Positions 62,638 to 64,000 of a stretch of DNA of 64,000 nt are shown piece after piece. A model generated the notes under the pieces. That model saw only the letters and a list, made by a program, of their open reading frames with translations, was not told where the DNA came from and ran no database searches. Numbering within the stretch: position 1 is the first letter of the stretch; each line of letters opens with the position of its first letter. The stretch is from positions 2,914,001 to 2,978,000 of the forward strand of contig NZ_CP045529.1 in the NCBI RefSeq assembly GCF_009429125.1, in the 5' to 3' direction. Both the position numbers and the translations under genes were made by a program. This DNA comes from Luteimicrobium xylanilyticum (GTDB lineage Bacteria > Actinomycetota > Actinomycetes > Actinomycetales > Cellulomonadaceae).

Positions 62638-64000
62638 CGCCCGACCCCCGATCTCTGCCGCCGAGCTTCACCCCGCAAGCGGGGCGCGGGTCGCGCCCCG
62701 ACACCGCGGACGGCGTCATCGAGGTCGGGACCGACGGCACCGGCGGGACCACGCCGCCTCCCCCGCCGGCCCGCCCCGCGTCCCGGGTGACGCGACAGTC
62801 GAGCGGCCCTGTCCCCGTCGACCGCAGCGGGGGACGGACCCGTGGCGGGTCCGGGCGCCCCCCGGCGATCCCGCCCGCGGGCGCCGGAGTCACGCGCGCC
62901 CCGCGCCCGGTCGCCGGCGACGAGCGCCGACCCCGGACGTCACCCACCTCGCGAGCCCCTCAGCGCGTCGTCGCCGGCGGCGGGGCCGGGCGCCGCCCTG
63001 GCGAGGGCTCGCCGGCCGGCACCGCCCCCGGCGCCTCCGCACCGAGCCGGATCCGGCTGCGCAAGGGACGCATCGCCGCGATCGTCGCGGGCGTCCTCGT
63101 GATCGGGATGATCGCGTGGCCCGTCGGCCTCGTCGCGTGGGCCAACGGCAAGCTCGACCACGTCGACGCGCTCTCGGACGCCAAGGACACCCCCGGCACC
63201 ACCTATCTGATCGCCGGCTCCGACTCGCGCGCCGACGGCGTCGTCAAGGACGGCACCTCAGGGGCCCGCACCGACACGATCATGCTGCTCCAGGTGCCCG
63301 ACTCCGGGACGACGTCGCTCATCTCGATCCCCCGCGACTCGTACGTGAAGATCCCCGGGCACGGCAGCAACAAGATCAACGCCGCCTACGCGTTCGGTGG
63401 TGCTCCGCTCCTCGTCAAGACCGTCGAGAAGCTCACCGGGATGCACGTCGACCACTACGCCGAGGTGGGGTTCGGCGGGGTCGAGGGCCTCGTCGACGCC
63501 GTCGGCGGCGTGCACCTGTGCCTCGACTACGACGTGGACGACAAGAAGTCCGAGCTCAAGTGGAAGGCCGGTTGCCACGACGTCGGGGGTAAGACCGCCC
63601 TCGCGTTCTCGCGCATGCGCTACTCGGACCCCACCAGCGACTTCGGTCGGACCCAGCGCCAGCGCCAGCTCGTCGACGCGATCTCGCAGAAGGCCGCGAA
63701 GCCGAGCCTGCTCTTCAAGCCGGTCACGCAGGTCAAGCTCATCGACGCGGGGACAGGCGTGCTCAAGGTCGACGACGACACCAACATCATCGACCTGGCG
63801 AAGCTCGCGATGGCCTTCAAGGCCGCGAACGGCAAGGACGGCGTGACCGGGCTCCCCCCGATCTCGGACCGGGACTACCGGCCCGGCGGCGTCGGCTCGA
63901 GCGTCCGGCTCGACCCGGACAAGGCGCCCACGTTCTTCAAGAAGGTCATGAACGGCAAGCTCAAGGCCGGCACGGTCAACTCCGAGACCTCCTCGAAGGG
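62634..64000 (+). CDS. LytR-CpsA-Psr (LCP) family protein (3' partial)
   Basis: The second LCP protein, cut by the window end after 455 codons. A long cytoplasmic N-terminus rich in Pro, Arg and Gly (about 1-140) precedes a helix (IAAIVAGVLVIGMIAWPVGL) and the LCP domain: YLIAGSDSRADGVVKDG, ARTDTIMLLQVPDSG, SLISIPRDSYVKIPGHGSNK, INAAYAFGGAPLLVKTVEKL and FSRMRYSDPTSDFGRTQRQR. Its ATG overlaps the stop of the first LCP gene, so both are made together. Different LCP paralogues usually prefer different polymers, here perhaps the teichoic acid and the galactofuranan; that assignment is inferred. Confidence 0.9.
   Translation, partial: MTPDPRSLPPSFTPQAGRGSRPDTADGVIEVGTDGTGGTTPPPPPARPASRVTRQSSGPVPVDRSGGRTRGGSGRPPAIPPAGAGVTRAPRPVAGDERRPRTSPTSRAPQRVVAGGGAGRRPGEGSPAGTAPGASAPSRIRLRKGRIAAIVAGVLVIGMIAWPVGLVAWANGKLDHVDALSDAKDTPGTTYLIAGSDSRADGVVKDGTSGARTDTIMLLQVPDSGTTSLISIPRDSYVKIPGHGSNKINAAYAFGGAPLLVKTVEKLTGMHVDHYAEVGFGGVEGLVDAVGGVHLCLDYDVDDKKSELKWKAGCHDVGGKTALAFSRMRYSDPTSDFGRTQRQRQLVDAISQKAAKPSLLFKPVTQVKLIDAGTGVLKVDDDTNIIDLAKLAMAFKAANGKDGVTGLPPISDRDYRPGGVGSSVRLDPDKAPTFFKKVMNGKLKAGTVNSETSSK

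Overview
The window is high-GC, coding-dense bacterial DNA from an actinobacterium. The support is a WhiB regulator with four cysteines, a DUF3499 protein, a TIGR03089 protein, paired LytR-CpsA-Psr (LCP) proteins, UDP-galactopyranose mutase with a GlfT2-like enzyme, and several TAnnnT boxes placed 6-8 bases before a start codon, as in leaderless actinobacterial transcripts. A member of the Micrococcales near Cellulosimicrobium, Cellulomonas or Promicromonospora is my inference; no rRNA or tRNA was seen to test it.

Positions 1-36,200 form a very large cell-wall glycopolymer locus of teichoic-acid type. It holds six enzymes of the CDP-glycerol/CDP-ribitol polyol-phosphotransferase (TagB/TagF/TarL) family, four polysaccharide pyruvyltransferase domains (two in a fresh tandem duplication, two in fusions), two IspD/TarI-like cytidylyltransferases (one followed by a short-chain reductase, a split version of Haemophilus Acs1/Bcs1), a LicC-like nucleotidyltransferase, two TagE-like glycosyltransferases plus a lone TagE N-terminal half, a TylF-like methyltransferase, an APS kinase fused to a degenerate domain, and the TagGH exporter. 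The simplest joint reading is a ribitol- and/or glycerol-phosphate polymer, glycosylated, pyruvylated and possibly methylated or sulfated, exported by TagGH. An IS481-type graveyard (4,819-6,230) abuts a visibly AT-richer block (about 6,250-11,150), probably acquired horizontally.

Positions 32,900-46,500 supply sugars and transferases for a rhamnose- and galactofuranose-containing polymer: a GlfT2-like transferase, a TarS-like GT2, rmlA, rmlD, rmlC, rmlB, glf and two more GT2 enzymes. A secreted phospholipase-D-like protein and an unrelated GNAT/MarR/FMN-reductase group are interspersed. The rmlA/rmlD convergence carries a perfect 58-base palindrome that includes both stop codons.

Positions 46,565-64,000 are mostly actinobacterial housekeeping envelope genes: a secreted PGRP-type amidase, a Trm112-like protein, ManB, an arsR-sulP pair, DUF3499, a zincin-like protein without HExxH, DUF5719, a very large GT2/membrane protein, WhiB, a TIGR03089 protein, a glycosyltransferase and two LCP proteins, the second cut by the window end. 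LCP proteins attach wall polymers to peptidoglycan, so they would complete the pathway.

Start codons were often moved from the longest frame to one with a Shine-Dalgarno sequence or a 4-base stop/start overlap. Many long opposite-strand frames are composition artefacts.
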